A DNA stretch of 64,000 bases from Anthostomella pinea (lineage: Eukaryota > Ascomycota > Sordariomycetes > Xylariales > Xylariaceae): NCBI GenBank assembly GCA_963556695.1, contig CAUWAG010000013.1:1798001-1862000 (forward strand). The letters are read 5' to 3'. Position numbers and translations under genes: made by a program. Positions 35,527 through 46,814 of the stretch are shown here, in pieces. The notes beneath the pieces were generated by a model. The model saw nothing but the letters and a program-made list of their open reading frames with translations, had not been told where the DNA came from and made no database searches. Numbering within the stretch: position 1 is the stretch's first letter; each line of letters opens with the position of its first letter.

Positions 35527-36380
35527 TCACGAGAACTTATCACCAAGGTCAGGTACGTCCACAGCAGTCGAGCCCTCCCTCAAGGTCGCCCTTTCCTGCC
35601 TGATAGTTTCTCGCCGAGCCAAATCGGCCCCGAGCAGCTCTAAATCGTACAGACTGGTGATTCTCAACACCATTCCGTGATCTTCAGTCGCGTTGGTCTT
35701 TTGTACGAATAATTGCAGCTCGACAAGGGTTTCGAACGCAATCCATGCGCTTTTCGGCGGTGTTTGCTTCACCGGTTGCCTAGGCGGACCACAGGATCTT
35801 GACATCCCAATTCGTGTCGGGTGACATGTTAGGTAATGTTCCCCTACCTTGATCGCACTGTCGAGAGCTCTACGTAGCGTAAAGGCAACAATGGTCCATT
35901 CGGCCGCGTACTCGTAAACGACAAGAACGAGATTCTGCTTCCCTGCTGTTCTGGCTCGAGCCTTATACCCCAGTAGCAGCTCGTTGAGCGACCCGTCCAA
36001 AGCTTCCGGCCTGACTAGGAACTCGCGCCCGAAGCGGGACCGTCTTCGAAGTGGCCAGTTGACATTTTGCTCTCGCGCACCGGGTGCGACGTTGGTGGTT
36101 GTCGGAACCAGCTGCTTACGGCGCGCGAAAGCGTCCAGGGGTTCGATGAGAGAGCTGTCTCTCGGAGCTAGGGAGGACATGTACGCGAGGCCGACCCGAA
36201 GCAGCATGCAGCTATCATGACTTGGCGTACGATACCACTTCGTGCCCAGGCCACAAAAGCCGAGGTTTCCATGATCTCTGCGAACGCCTCGACCGTCGGG
36301 ATCTTATTGCCGTAGAAGGATCCGATGTCATCGAGGTGTCGCAGGCTATCACTTCGCTGTTTGTATGACTCCATTGTCAT
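35527..36380 (-). CDS. Hypothetical protein, about 261 aa
   Basis: Proposed exons 36380-36236 and 36167-35527 (donor GTATCG, acceptor CCCTAG), 262 codons in phase. I use ATG 36380 because the longer frame begins with GTG. No signal peptide or domain is recognised. The central part is Arg-rich (WPLRRRSRFGREFLVRPE); a hydrophobic LVLVVYEYAAEWTIVAF segment follows; the C-terminal third is helical (FETLVELQLFVQKTN, ERATLREG). Codon use is coding-like. The splice model is uncertain and other introns are possible. Confidence 0.5.
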
Positions 36381-37223
36381 GACAGGATTAGGTTGGGGGT
36401 GGTTGGTTGCAGCGTGAATAAGCGTGATGGCCACGCTTTATAGACCATGTACGATAGGTATGGATGCGGTAGATTTGATGGTTGGACTGTTGTTTCTCCG
36501 GTTGCTCTTGGTTGCGTAGAACTACTGGAAAAGAGCCACCTCTCTCTCACCCCGATGCCTTGCGTAGAGTCAAGTCATCCGTTCGAGCAATGGAGTCGCT
36601 CAGGGGGTGTGAACGACAAACAACAGCGGGGAAGCTTCTCTCGACCATTGGCATGCTACGGGCTATGACAGGGTATAGAACTGTGAGGCTGTCTAAATAT
36701 TCGTTGGCTGACCCAACCACCGATGAGCCGGTGGGAATGAGGTACTGGCTCGCATCTCTCCTTTTATTCCTTGGTAGGTTCATAGCTGATTCGAAATTTC
36801 AAACTCAAAAAGAAATGGGATAGATAGAGAACCAACAGAAGCTGGCAACACGAAACTCTGAAGTGGCTTTTTTCGTATCTAAAAGGTTCAAAGGAGGTGA
36901 GAGTACTCGCATCGTATTAGGAGGTTGCAATATTCGCAAGGAACACCACAAACACCGAGCAGTCAACCTTGAAGTATGCCACGGACACCAGCCACAAGCT
37001 AGGGGTTGGCCTCTCTGCTGTGCCGTCCACTTTAAGTTGGTGGGGGTCTCCGAGGGCAGAGGGGTAAGTCATGCCCAGGCTTACGCTTCGTATTCCGGTG
37101 ATCAAGTGGTCGCGTATAATCAACATTGAATCTCTCGCACATGCTGATTCAATGGGAGCATATCTGAATGTTCAACAAGAAGTTTGTAATCTGCACTTCA
37201 TATATCGAGTATCAGCCTGAGTA
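36381..37223. other. Intergenic
   Basis: Promoter regions of the two flanking, divergently read genes. A plus-strand frame at 36482-36823 has no motif and no clear ATG context. Confidence 0.45.
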
Positions 37224-38027
37224 ATGGCTCTGCGATCTATCGACCAGGCCGAGAATCGGCGACGAATGCAGAATGGGGAACTCTATTTCGCCTTCACGCC
37301 CGACCTCCTAGCTGATCGCAAGAGATGCCAACATGCGTTGAGCCAGTTCAACAACGCAGGAGACGTTTCCAGACGTAGAATAGTCGAGCTGTTTCAAAAG
37401 TAGGACAGCACACTACCCTCAAGCCTAACTGAGCCGCCGCTCTCTGACACCGGCGACACAGAATCCAGGCCGATACAACGCCTCTCCCGCCACCAGCACC
37501 GACGCCCGAAGAGGACGAGGACCTGCTCGGCGACTACGTCTGGTGCGATAGCCCCATCAAGATGGACTACGGGTACAATGTCAAGTATGTCGTCCTGCAG
37601 TCCATGTCAGCACCCTGCTTACGATAGTAGGTTTGGCAAGAACGTTTACGTGAACAGTAACTCGTGCTGGATCGACACGTGCCTCATCACCGTAGGCGAC
37701 CGGACTCTGATAGGTCCCAACTGTTCCTTCTATTCCGGAACACATCCCACGGACCCAAGGGTTCGCAATGGCACAAACGGTCCCGAGGGCGGGGCGCCGA
37801 TCACCATTGGTGAGGACTGCTGGTTCGGTGGGAGCGTCGTCGTTCTGCCCGGGGTGACGATCGGCAGAGGCTGTACTATCGGCGCAGGAAGTGTAGTGAC
37901 GAAAGACATTCCGCCGTTCATGGTGGCAGTCGGAAATCCTGCCAAGGTACTGAGACCGGTTCGCGAGGTGCCTCAAAACGAGTTGCCGCCCGGGTATACA
38001 CCACCTGCAGATATTCCCAACTCTTAG
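37224..38027 (+). CDS. Hexapeptide-repeat sugar O-acetyltransferase (maltose/galactoside type), 231 aa
   Basis: Three exons: 37224-37399, 37462-37584, 37631-38027, 232 codons in phase. The N-terminal Mac domain ([16 protein letters not shown], with CQHALSQFN) precedes a left-handed parallel beta-helix with hexapeptide repeats. The catalytic segment is [16 protein letters not shown] with the active-site His, then [47 protein letters not shown], written by most maltose O-acetyltransferases in this form. It moves acetyl from acetyl-CoA to a sugar or related acceptor. The true substrate in fungi is unknown. Its stop is 15 bp from the stop of the convergent membrane-protein gene. Confidence 0.92.
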
Positions 38028-38042
38028 ATATATCCGAGTTTC

Positions 38043-38596
38043 TCATAGACCACCCTGGATGGTGAACGAAGACACGATGAGGACCAGGACGTTGATCCAT
38101 CCCCAGACGAACGGTATCCATGTCGGCATCTCGTAGCATCCTGAAATGTAGACGGCGCCGAGACTGCAGATGCGCAAGTCAGCATATCGAACTCCAGATA
38201 CAGAGTCAACAGTTGTGTCCATACACCACACCGACTATGCTTCCTGCAAATAGCGCCTCAATCCCGGCGACTAACGCGTAGACTATCGGCACTGCCCCCA
38301 AGTACTTCCATACTGATTTCCTCTTGCCAATTTGCATGGACAGGGCGATGCCGGTGGCGCCAAGGTGGAAGAGGGCGTAGAGAATGAGTGTCCATAGCAA
38401 GGTGTATCGCCACGAGTCGTATACGGAATACAAAGCGCAGTATTTGTCTTGGTAGGGCCAGCAGAGGGATGGGAAGCCGAGACGGTGGTAGCCGTCTGGG
38501 GGGTATTCGTCACATTGTTTACTGGATGTCACAGTCAGCCGAACGTAGTTCAGTCCATGGCGATCGGAGCTTGGATACTTACAGAGGATTGGCCAT
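38043..38596 (-). CDS. Conserved fungal tetraspan membrane protein with a 14-nt first exon
   Basis: Exon 1 is 38596-38583 (ATGGCCAATCCTCT), followed by GTAAGT. Exon 2 starts after a CATCCAG acceptor and encodes KQCDEYPPDGYHRLGFPS. A second intron (donor GTATGG, acceptor CTGCAG) joins SIVGVV to LGAVYISGCYEMPTW in phase. Four hydrophobic segments are seen: LLWTLILYALFHLGATGIAL, YLGAVPIVYALVAGIEALFAG, VVLGAVYISG and WINVLVLIVSSF. No catalytic motif is visible and the family is of unknown function. It shares a 311-bp divergent promoter with PEX8. Confidence 0.7.
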
Positions 38597-38907
38597 TTGG
38601 CCGAAGCGTTGGTTTGGTTGCTAGGACTATGCGATGTGGACGTAGGACGGGTAAAGTAGAAATGGCATGAGTTGTAGGGAACGCGTGTTGGGGGGGAAGA
38701 GCTTCCAATGCGATCGGGAGTTTGGTTTCAAGCTCCGTCATTGACGACGAGCCTCGGCAAATCATCCAACCCTCCAACCTTCCAACCTTCCGCCGACAAG
38801 TCACACAACCAGACTGTTTACAACATCAACCCCAATGTTGAATCAATACTTCAGCTTTGTAAACATAGTCTGAAATGACACTGTAAAGCAATTTGGGCCG
38901 ACTGAAG
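38597..38907. promoter_or_regulatory. Divergent promoter between membrane-protein gene and PEX8
   Basis: 311 bp separate the two opposite start codons. No obvious TATA box was identified. A CCAACCTTCCAACCTTCC pyrimidine-rich direct repeat lies at about 38769-38788. Confidence 0.45.
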
Positions 38908-41061
38908 ATGCCCGCCGACCGGCTGCTGACGACGGTCTTGCGGGCCTACCAAGACCCTCTCAACCCAGCCGAGACCGACAAGATCTTCGCGACGACCAAC
39001 ATGCTCCTGACGAACCTGAACAACCCGCTCAACCTCTCCCTCCTCACCGCGCATTTCCTGACGGCGCGCGCCATATGGCAATTGCCAGACGGCCTGCGGA
39101 CATGTCTGCGCATCATCAGCATCTACAACACGGCCGCCATAAACGTGCGAAGGAACGAGCTACACAATGCGAACGCCGCAAGTGGACAGCCGCCGGCAGG
39201 CAGCGGCGTCCATGCCGAGGAGTGGGCGCGTGTAATCGCGAAAGGGTTGGATGACAAGACCAGCAGGTGGACGCACACCCTGGTGCTTGCCGGCATCCTG
39301 ATGGGCATGGAAGCCGACGAGAGGAGGTCCTTGTCCTGGAGCTTGCGGTCGACGCTAGAACAAGCCGTCGTCACGGCGGCGAACCTCGCGTTGGAGGATC
39401 CGATACGGACGGGGCCGTTGGGAAGAGGCGCTGTTGTCCTAGCACTCACATACGCGTTTCCGCTGCTGTCCGAGTCGGCCAAGCAGCTGCTGAATTGCAA
39501 TGCTCTGCTGCCAGCTGCGATCGAAGCAATGGTGGGAGAGGAAGGGTTCCAACATGGCGACTTCATCCAAGCCATATCGAACGACGTTGCGCCAGAGCGC
39601 AGTATAGTCTGGTATACAGGTTCGCCCTCGGTGGCTCGACTCCAAAAGCTTGAGTCCCATCCCCTGGCGCAGAACATGGGCCCCCTATCACGGCTCGTCG
39701 CCTTCGCTGTGCAAAACGCCACAGACTCAAGTGCTGTTCTCCATGTGCAGGAAGAGCTCCTAGCTTTCACGGCAGGGTTATTGGAGCAATGGGAACAATG
39801 TGCGCTCTCAAGGATCGACCTATCAGTCGAAGCCATGACTCTTTCCCCTGAGATTCTGCAAGGCCCCTGGCCGACGCTATGGGAGCTGCTGAAGAAGATC
39901 ATGTACACCGTCGTGGCAACGCTCCAACCCATAGTTGGGCGCTCCCTTCTCGATCCTCATCTGCGGAACGCCGCGACCGCTCCGACAGTCACTCTGAAAA
40001 CGCTACATATATTGCGCCACCTGTCCTTCATATCCTCGCGCCAGGGTGCGAATGCCTTCCAGGTCTACACCTTTACCTACCTCACCACCCTGGACATCCT
40101 CACGCGGTATTCAGACGCCTGCGCCAGCTTCCTGCAGGAGACGCAACCCCCTTTACCATCACAGGCCGGCGGCACGTCCCCCTCCCCCGTGACGCAGGCC
40201 CTGACGCTCTTCTACCTCAACACAGCAGAGCACCTCCCACTCTCACTGCCCACACCCGCATGCGAGAGCCTGATCATCGGGCCCGCGACAGCATACCTCT
40301 CCCCCGGCACCACCACAACAGCCACGAACAACGCCACCACCCCATCGCTAACACTTGAGCTCTTCGAATCCGCCCACGCCGCCATCCTCTCCGTGATGTC
40401 ATGCCCGCAGCACTCATCCCTAACCGTATCACTAATCCCCTTCTACATCGACGCGCTCCTCTCCGCCTTCCCCTTGCGCATCTCGCCGCGCCAGTTCCGC
40501 CTCGCCTTCCGCACCGTCGTGCAGATCGCCGGCCCGCCCTTCCCCATCGCGGCCTCCCACCCGGCGCTCTCCGAGACGCTCCTCGAGATGCTGCGGTTCC
40601 GCGCCTCGCCGGCCGAGGGGGGCGCCTCCACTTCGCCCTTGCCCCCTGACCAAACCCAAACCCAACTCCAACAACAACAACAACAACAACCAGCAGCCGC
40701 ACAACAACCACCACCCGACGCCCCGCTCTCCGAACAGACCACCCTAGTCCTAGCCCTCATCGACGCCCTCCCGCACCTCCCCCTGCCCATCCTCGAGGAC
40801 TGGCTCAGCCGCGCCGCGGACGCCATGAACTGCATCGCCGACGCCGGTATGCGGGAGGCGGCGCGCCGGCGCTTCTGGGACGTTCTCGTTAGCGGCGAGA
40901 TGGACGTCGAGCGCGCGGCCGTGGGCGTCGCGTGGTGGGGGACGCGGGGCGGGCGGGAGATGGTGTTGTCGGGTGGTCGTGGACGGGGAGGTGGGGATGA
41001 TGATGGCGCAGAGTTCCTGATGAGTGGTGCGTTGGGGCAGGGGGAGGGGAGCCGGTTGTGA
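38908..41061 (+). CDS. PEX8: Peroxin Pex8 (intraperoxisomal), 717 aa
   Basis: Single exon from ATG 38908; the frame open upstream starts only with TTG. The N-terminus (DRLLTTVLRAYQDP, ATTNMLLTNLNNPLNLSLLT, WQLPDGLRTCLRIISIYNTAAI) and the segments KGLDDKTSRWTHTLVLAGILMGME and SLSWSLRSTLEQAVVTAANLALE are characteristic of filamentous-fungal Pex8. The protein ends in SRL, a type 1 peroxisomal targeting signal. Pex8 sits on the lumenal face of the peroxisome membrane and links docking and RING complexes during cargo release. Near residue 590-600 a CAA tract encodes poly-Gln. My assignment rests on remembered family features plus the PTS1. Confidence 0.8.
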   Translation: MPADRLLTTVLRAYQDPLNPAETDKIFATTNMLLTNLNNPLNLSLLTAHFLTARAIWQLPDGLRTCLRIISIYNTAAINVRRNELHNANAASGQPPAGSGVHAEEWARVIAKGLDDKTSRWTHTLVLAGILMGMEADERRSLSWSLRSTLEQAVVTAANLALEDPIRTGPLGRGAVVLALTYAFPLLSESAKQLLNCNALLPAAIEAMVGEEGFQHGDFIQAISNDVAPERSIVWYTGSPSVARLQKLESHPLAQNMGPLSRLVAFAVQNATDSSAVLHVQEELLAFTAGLLEQWEQCALSRIDLSVEAMTLSPEILQGPWPTLWELLKKIMYTVVATLQPIVGRSLLDPHLRNAATAPTVTLKTLHILRHLSFISSRQGANAFQVYTFTYLTTLDILTRYSDACASFLQETQPPLPSQAGGTSPSPVTQALTLFYLNTAEHLPLSLPTPACESLIIGPATAYLSPGTTTTATNNATTPSLTLELFESAHAAILSVMSCPQHSSLTVSLIPFYIDALLSAFPLRISPRQFRLAFRTVVQIAGPPFPIAASHPALSETLLEMLRFRASPAEGGASTSPLPPDQTQTQLQQQQQQQPAAAQQPPPDAPLSEQTTLVLALIDALPHLPLPILEDWLSRAADAMNCIADAGMREAARRRFWDVLVSGEMDVERAAVGVAWWGTRGGREMVLSGGRGRGGGDDDGAEFLMSGALGQGEGSRL
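40665..40693 (+). repeat. CAA trinucleotide tract (poly-Gln) within PEX8
   Basis: CTCCAACAACAACAACAACA-type run encoding consecutive Gln, followed by Pro/Ala/Gln-rich sequence; likely a disordered linker. Confidence 0.75.
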
Positions 41062-41707
41062 AGATGTATGCTGGTGTGTACCTTGTCCAGGTAGATCGGA
41101 TTACACTGTCTGCTGAGGCACTGCTGGGACATCCGTGTTAATGGTATACCTTGGTTGGTACCCATGACATCCATTGTAGCCTTGTTAAAAAGGGGGAAAC
41201 AAAAATCACTAATTTGTTCAAAGTACGACACTTCATTTGCAACTCGACGACGGACATCCTCTTGCGCGCGTTCGTCGTCACCAGCAAAACACAATCTGAA
41301 AAGATAGGTATAGTTCAGAGTCCAAAATAGACTGGCCGAGTGACCGGGCTTCCAATTTCTACATACCATGTTTCTATACCATGTTTTCCAGACCTCCCAA
41401 TCCGGTCCTGACCGATGACCGACACCGCGGCCAATGCACATGCTAACCACTCTTTTGAAGAGCCTTGAATAATACAACCATCGCCTGACCTTCGCAGAAG
41501 TCAACGCCGCCTGGTCTGCAACTTCGTATTTCGGCATTGTCGTATCACATCTCAAGCTCGATGAACGCCTGCCATCCATGACGCCGTGCCATGCCCTACC
41601 CTTCGTGATCCAACGCCTGTGAACCGTAATTTCAACGGCAAGAATCGAGACACCGGAATGATAAGTATTCCCTTTTCGTTCGCCCTTGGTATATACACAT
41701 GAACTCT
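41062..41707. other. 3' flanks of PEX8 and the ZIP gene (convergent)
   Basis: No supported gene. A long minus-strand open frame through 41870-40443 is the antisense shadow of both genes. Confidence 0.55.
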
Positions 41708-43368
41708 CTAATGGACATCCGACGTGAAAGCGCTGCTGAGCCCTAGCAGCGTCATGCCTGAGAAGGCGAATAGAATACTCAAGTTCTTGTTGTGATTCAG
41801 ACTCAGACTCTCGACGAACAGCTGCAAGGCGACGCTGACCATGATGCCGGCCGTGATGGCGAAGAGGCACCCATACGCTACCGCGTCAGGCGTCATGTTT
41901 GTATGCTTGGCGAGCTTGAACCACAGCGCAGCGATGCCGGCTCCGCATGGTTGACTTAAGCCACCCAGGAGGAAGGCCCAGAGTATAGCACGTACGCGGC
42001 TGTTGAGTGCCATATAAAGGGGTAACGCGAGAGCGAACCCTTCCGAGATATTGTGCACGAATAGGGCCAAGAAGACGTTGAATCCCAGAGCTGGGTTTGC
42101 ATGATTGGTGGCATATGTGATGAAACCTTCGGGAAACTTGTGAAGCGCGATGGCTATAGAGGTTTGAAGGCCGATCGACAAGAACGCGTTTTCAGCGACA
42201 TGGTGGTGATGTTGAGCCTCAGGATCGTCCGAGGTCTCGGAATCGCATTCCTGATGTTCTTCGTGGCATGTCTCACGTGAGTGGGTGCGACTTCTGTGCT
42301 GTCCGGGGCTCACTGGAGACATGTCTTGTTGGTCCTCATCTTCGGGCACTCGTTCCATGTATGTGTTGTCGACATACCCCGTGGCGCTTCGAAGTAAAGT
42401 TGGTGCTCGGGATATTAGTGCAGAACGGCTGGTGACATGTTTGAAACATTCTTGCCCACATGGGTCCGAGTATCCGTAGCAGGGACCCCCATCATCACAG
42501 TTTAATTTGGTGTCTTTGACGAAGGACATAACCCTCTTCGGTAGCATCGAAGGTCTTCTGGCCGAGGTGGCAGCTCTGCTGCGAGGCCCACGAAAGCCAG
42601 AACGGGCCAGGCTGCCGATGCTAACGGTATCTGCTCGCATGAGCGGCTGGGTGTGGGCGCTGCGGGACGGAAGCTCAGCTGGCAGCAGAGGGGTCGATTC
42701 ACTAGCATGTCCGTTTTCCATCACTTGCGGTATCGGACCATTGATGTGTGTAGTAAGAGACTGTCGGCGTTTGTCGGTGCTTCGGGCGCGAGACGTGGCT
42801 CGACTACGACCGCCTGACTGAGAATGGCCTTCCAGGGCATGTTCTTCATGACTATGGTCACAGTCGACAACGTGCGTCGGTATGAAGCGGTGCAACAGCC
42901 TCGAGAGCGCTTGAATTCCCACGAAGCCACCAACAAAACATGCCATCATGACGAAGCCTCCGGCCTGTTCGTCGAAACCGCCTTTGTCAAAGTATTCTTT
43001 CGCTTCGGGCAGCATGTTATTTAATGACATGAAAAGCTGCATTGCAAAGTGTCAGGAGCTGCACTTCTTCAAGCTGTAACATCAGGGATGGACATCCTTA
43101 CCATGACACCAAAACTCAAGCTCAAGGAGCAGGCCAGGAATGTATTGCTATCCTGTATTCGAAAGTTCTTTTGGCCGGGGAATACTCGCACAAAAGCATC
43201 GATATATATAATGCCGGCACCGAGGAGACATGCTGGTGCGGTAAGAGTCAGCAAATCAGGCACACCATCGCACAGGCCATGTGTTCGAGGTCACGCACCA
43301 ACACCGCTCACGATGCACATGATCCACCCCCTTGTATCATTGTCCACGTCGGCGACGGCCATGGCCAT
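41708..43368 (-). CDS. ZIP-family zinc/metal transporter (Zrt3-like), 509 aa
   Basis: Three exons: 43368-43299, 43232-43102, 43036-41708; phases agree, 510 codons. Helices I-III (WIMCIVSGVACLLGAGIIYIDAF, FLACSLSLSFGVMLFMSLNNML, GFVMMACFVGGFVGIQ) are followed by a cytosolic-type loop of about 200 residues that is rich in His and Cys (DCDHSHEEH, CYGYSDPCGQEC, CHEEHQECD, HHHH). Then comes the conserved metal-site helix IAIALHKFPEGFITY and the second VHNISEGFALALPLY, with H-x-x-E motifs. Location and length match the Zrt3/ZupT branch, which releases stored zinc from the vacuole in yeast. Zinc specificity is likely but not provable here. Confidence 0.88.
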
Positions 43369-45090
43369 GGTGTGTAACGACACGGCCTTTGACTCGACCA
43401 CGGTGGCTAGTCGACGGCACTTCGCCGTCTCTTGTGGCTGTAGTAGACTTCCCTCGATCGCACCTTGTCGAGCAGCTGGGCTAGGGGAGCATTGGCTTCG
43501 TCGTGAAGGCGGTAGGTTCGGGCACGGAGTCTAGTAGTATGTACGCTTCCGGCTGTTGGAGCTCTCGAGGTTGACGGGCAGTTGGAGGTTAACAAAGAGC
43601 ACGCCCAACACGTAGGAGGTATGGAAAGAAATACAAAGGTTCGGGAGATGCGACACGATGGGTACCTAGATATATAGGTAGGCGTAGGGTAGGTGTTGTT
43701 GATCCAAGGTATTAAGGTAAGGTATGAGCCCTCAAGGTAGACGAACTCGAAGCTGGAGGCGGGTATTGCCAATTGGAAGGTGGTCGGCAGCCGGACCTAT
43801 GATGCTGTGCCAAGCGCTTGAAGCACATGCAGCTTCTAGCTCCGGGGTACCTTGATGGTCCCCTTCTGGTCGCACCTGTCAGCCAGCTGGTAAGGTTGAA
43901 CCCACACGACACCCACACGACCGCCCTACTTCTTCCTCTTCCCTCCTCCTATGTTGTTGAAAACATCACATGCTCGAGTGCGCGTTTAGTATCATCCATT
44001 AAGATGCTCGGATACGGCTACAGTTCTCCACGCGCTATGCCCCATTACAGGGCAATCATAACGCACGCAGCCTTCTGTTACCCTGGCTTCTGATTGGTCA
44101 ATTTGGGACCTGTCTGAAGCCATTCACATGTGCAACTGGTCACCAGTGCATGTGGGATCACAAGATATAGCAGCCCAAAAAATACGCAACGCGGGCTGGT
44201 ATTGAACTGGGAAGAAATATTTACTCAACAGCCGGCGACAGTGAGTCTCAGTCATCCAATTATGTAAGAAAGTTTCCTTCATTTGAGCTTGGTCCAGCCC
44301 GGTCCTCCCCACACGACACCCTACACATAAACCCTACTTCTCCTCCTACTCCTTCTCCTGCTCCTTCGAGACCATGGTGGCGAACCACTTGGACCTCCGG
44401 GGCGGCGATGATGGCCTCGGGTGCGCGAGCCAAAAGGTGCGCGGCTAAGACGTCCAGCTCGGAGCCTGATATGTACGCCGCCCGCAATGGTTTCGGTAGT
44501 CCTGCAAGGGTTTCGAGACAGTGATAGAGTGAGTGTTTGTGATCAAAGTTGTGTTGGAAGCGGATCATGCTGGCAGTTGTGAAGCGGCACGCCGTACAGT
44601 CTGGAGAAAGACGAGCAGCATGAAAGTTCCGCGAAATGCCGGTGGATTGAGCTTTGCTGCATCTGCTGTATTGTTCCAGGTGATGAGTAGAATGGGTACG
44701 GCGACATGGCGAGAAAGCTGAGGCAACACGACTGGGAGGGTGTCTCGACTGGCGTAGAATGGGCGTATACCATAGTGGGTGGAAATCAGTAAAGACGGAA
44801 GAAGATTGAAAGAAGCACAATTAGGTCGCTTGTGACAGGCGGCGAAGTGTGCCTACGTCAATGCCGATCATGGAAAGACCATCCCTAAATATGCCTGACA
44901 GCTGGAGAGGAAGAAGGCAACATATAGCTCTTGCACCTGCTAATAGCAGCACCGGTTGCAGGTGCTTTCCAGGAATCGGAAATGGAGTCGCCGTCCATGA
45001 AGGCTGAAATGAAAGTTAGGTGCGTGCTGAGTTGGATTTGGGAATAAAATGGACAATGTGCCGAGGCAGGTATTCCGCTTCTTGCGAAAC
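43369..45090. other. Unresolved region, no gene called
   Basis: A minus-strand frame of 186 codons (44820-44260) has some coding-like sequence around AGLPKPLRAAYISGSELDVLAAHLL... but no ATG at a good place, no motif and no splice model. I see nothing else reliable. Confidence 0.35.
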
Positions 45091-45669
45091 TCAACGCCGC
45101 CTAGCATCTTCGGCAGTGGTCCTAACAACAATAGCAGAAGCAATAGCATAGGCGACACCAGAAAGGCCGGCAGCGGCGGCGGACTTGATGGCACGCCTAA
45201 AGTCATTAACATCGTACAACTTGGCGAGATCGTAGCCCTTGTGGTCAAGCACTTGGCCAGGGAAGAGCGAGCTTCGGGGCGCACGGCGCAATCAGACTGG
45301 ACTGTCGGCTACTCTATTGTCGACATGGCGGAACATGTGGCGAGCATCCGAGCCGCCCCGGGGTCAGCTCAGCGACTCCTGGTGGAAGGGATTCGAAGTC
45401 GAGATCGGGTGGCCAGCTAGCAGCGGCAGCAGCAAGGGCTCTGTCATCGCGTCGACATCTGGCACGGCGGCAATCATTCGGGCGATCTTGGGAGCCCCAT
45501 GGATTGCGGCAACGCCGGTGGAACTGGCTGACGGGCAGGAATCTGGGGGAGCGTCGTTCGCGTCTTGTCGGGTTGGGGCCATGGCCTGGGGCTCAGTAGA
45601 ATTCCGGCTTTGCCTTCCAAGGCTTCGAAACCAAGAAAGGACGCGTCGTGCCATCTTGTTGGCTGACAT
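45091..45669 (-). pseudogene. Hypothetical 192-codon frame broken by two UGA codons
   Basis: From ATG 45669 (context AAAATGTCA) the frame runs 101 codons to TGA 45366-45364. The same frame continues past a second TGA (45294-45292) to the final stop at 45091. Both halves use C/T-ending codons as real fungal genes do. The C-terminal half (GQVLDHKGYDLAKLYDVNDF then AIKSAAAAGLSGVAYAIASA) looks like authentic protein with a possible membrane helix. No intron can remove the stops in phase. CGA-to-TGA changes would explain both. An overlapping plus-strand frame (45049-45420, 123 codons) is the competing interpretation. Confidence 0.4.
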
Positions 45670-46397
45670 TTTCTATATCCAAGGGTTGAGAGATAGAGAG
45701 AGCGCGGGAGAGAGAGATAGAGAGGTGCGTGGTTGTGTTTGGGGGCTGGGATTGAGTTTTTGATGGGGTTTATTGTGGCCAAACAAATAGGTGCCAAGAA
45801 AAGGGGGTTTCAATTCTCTCCAGATTCTAGGTTTACCATAGAAAGCCACAAAGCCACGGACTGTCATCGTCTTGCTTGCGAAAAGCCTAATAGCCTCCAA
45901 AAGACGCACCGTCTACGGGGCATCCTACTTCGGTTTCCCGGCAGACTGATTAAAGTGCTGAGTACTCAACTAAGACAGAGTGGTTTACTCCTAGCTCGCT
46001 TCTTCAGTGCTCTTTACAAGGCAATAGGGGCTGACCGGACTACAGAGCAGTCGAAATCAAGGGCAAGGAGCGTCGCGGGGGCTGCCTAAAGAATTTTGCA
46101 TGAGCAAAAGCCAAACGCCCTGGATAATAACAAGGGTAAAGCTTCCGTGGTGTACGCAAAGTCCAATGGAATGAAAAGCCACGATAATCTTGATCTTTAC
46201 TTTCATAAAATTATACCGATACGCTACACGCCAAAGACACACGGAAAAAGTCTCGTCTTGAAGATAAAGCCTGCTCAAGATTAGATACATGGTGATCTGC
46301 TTCTTTCTCCGCCAAACGCAAAGCGAGTACGAAGACGAGCCAGGAGAAAATACGAAGACAAAGACGAATACGAACTAGGACGAAGAAGTAGAGAACG
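45670..46397. other. Intergenic
   Basis: GA-rich simple sequence at about 45695-45725 (GAGATAGAGAGAG-type). No gene recognised. Confidence 0.45.
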
Positions 46398-46814
46398 ATG
46401 ATGACGACGACAACGACCGCCACGGCGCTCATCAAGAAGATGACGGCCACCTCCACCGCCACCCCGACGGCGGACCCCTCACGGACTGAGACGATTGCCC
46501 TCGTGGCCGTCATCGTCAGCTGCCTCACGCTCGTCCTTGCCATCACATCAGTCATCATCGTCCTCTGCACGGTCGCGGGTCACCGATGCCGCTACCGCAG
46601 CCGCCACCGCAGCCGCCCTCGTGCTCCTCCACGCGACCTCGAAGCTGCTCCTCCCCGCTACCTCAAAGAGGCCATGCTCGAGGTCCGGGCGAACATCGAG
46701 CTGGCCGTCCAGAAATCCCGCGGTGTGTTGCTCGCCTTCGAACCACGAGTACCCGCCCTCGCCGTGTTGGGGAATCATGCCGGCACGGAGAGTGCTCCTT
46801 GGCACAAGAATTAG
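46398..46814 (+). CDS. Small single-pass membrane protein, 138 aa
   Basis: Single exon starting ATGATG at 46398. The N-terminal 33 residues are Thr-rich (MMTTTTTATA, TATSTATPTADPS) and could be O-glycosylated outside the cell. One strong transmembrane helix follows (IALVAVIVSCLTLVLAITSVI), then a very basic stop-transfer region (HRCRYRSRHRSRPRAPPR) that should face the cytosol, and a helical tail (YLKEAMLEVRANIELAVQ). The arrangement resembles a small fungal cell-surface sensor, but no family is recognised. Confidence 0.5.
   Translation: MMTTTTTATALIKKMTATSTATPTADPSRTETIALVAVIVSCLTLVLAITSVIIVLCTVAGHRCRYRSRHRSRPRAPPRDLEAAPPRYLKEAMLEVRANIELAVQKSRGVLLAFEPRVPALAVLGNHAGTESAPWHKN

Noticed and set aside
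40443..41870. Minus-strand open frame of 475 codons
   Set aside because: Antisense shadow of PEX8 and of the ZIP 3' end; composition is low complexity.
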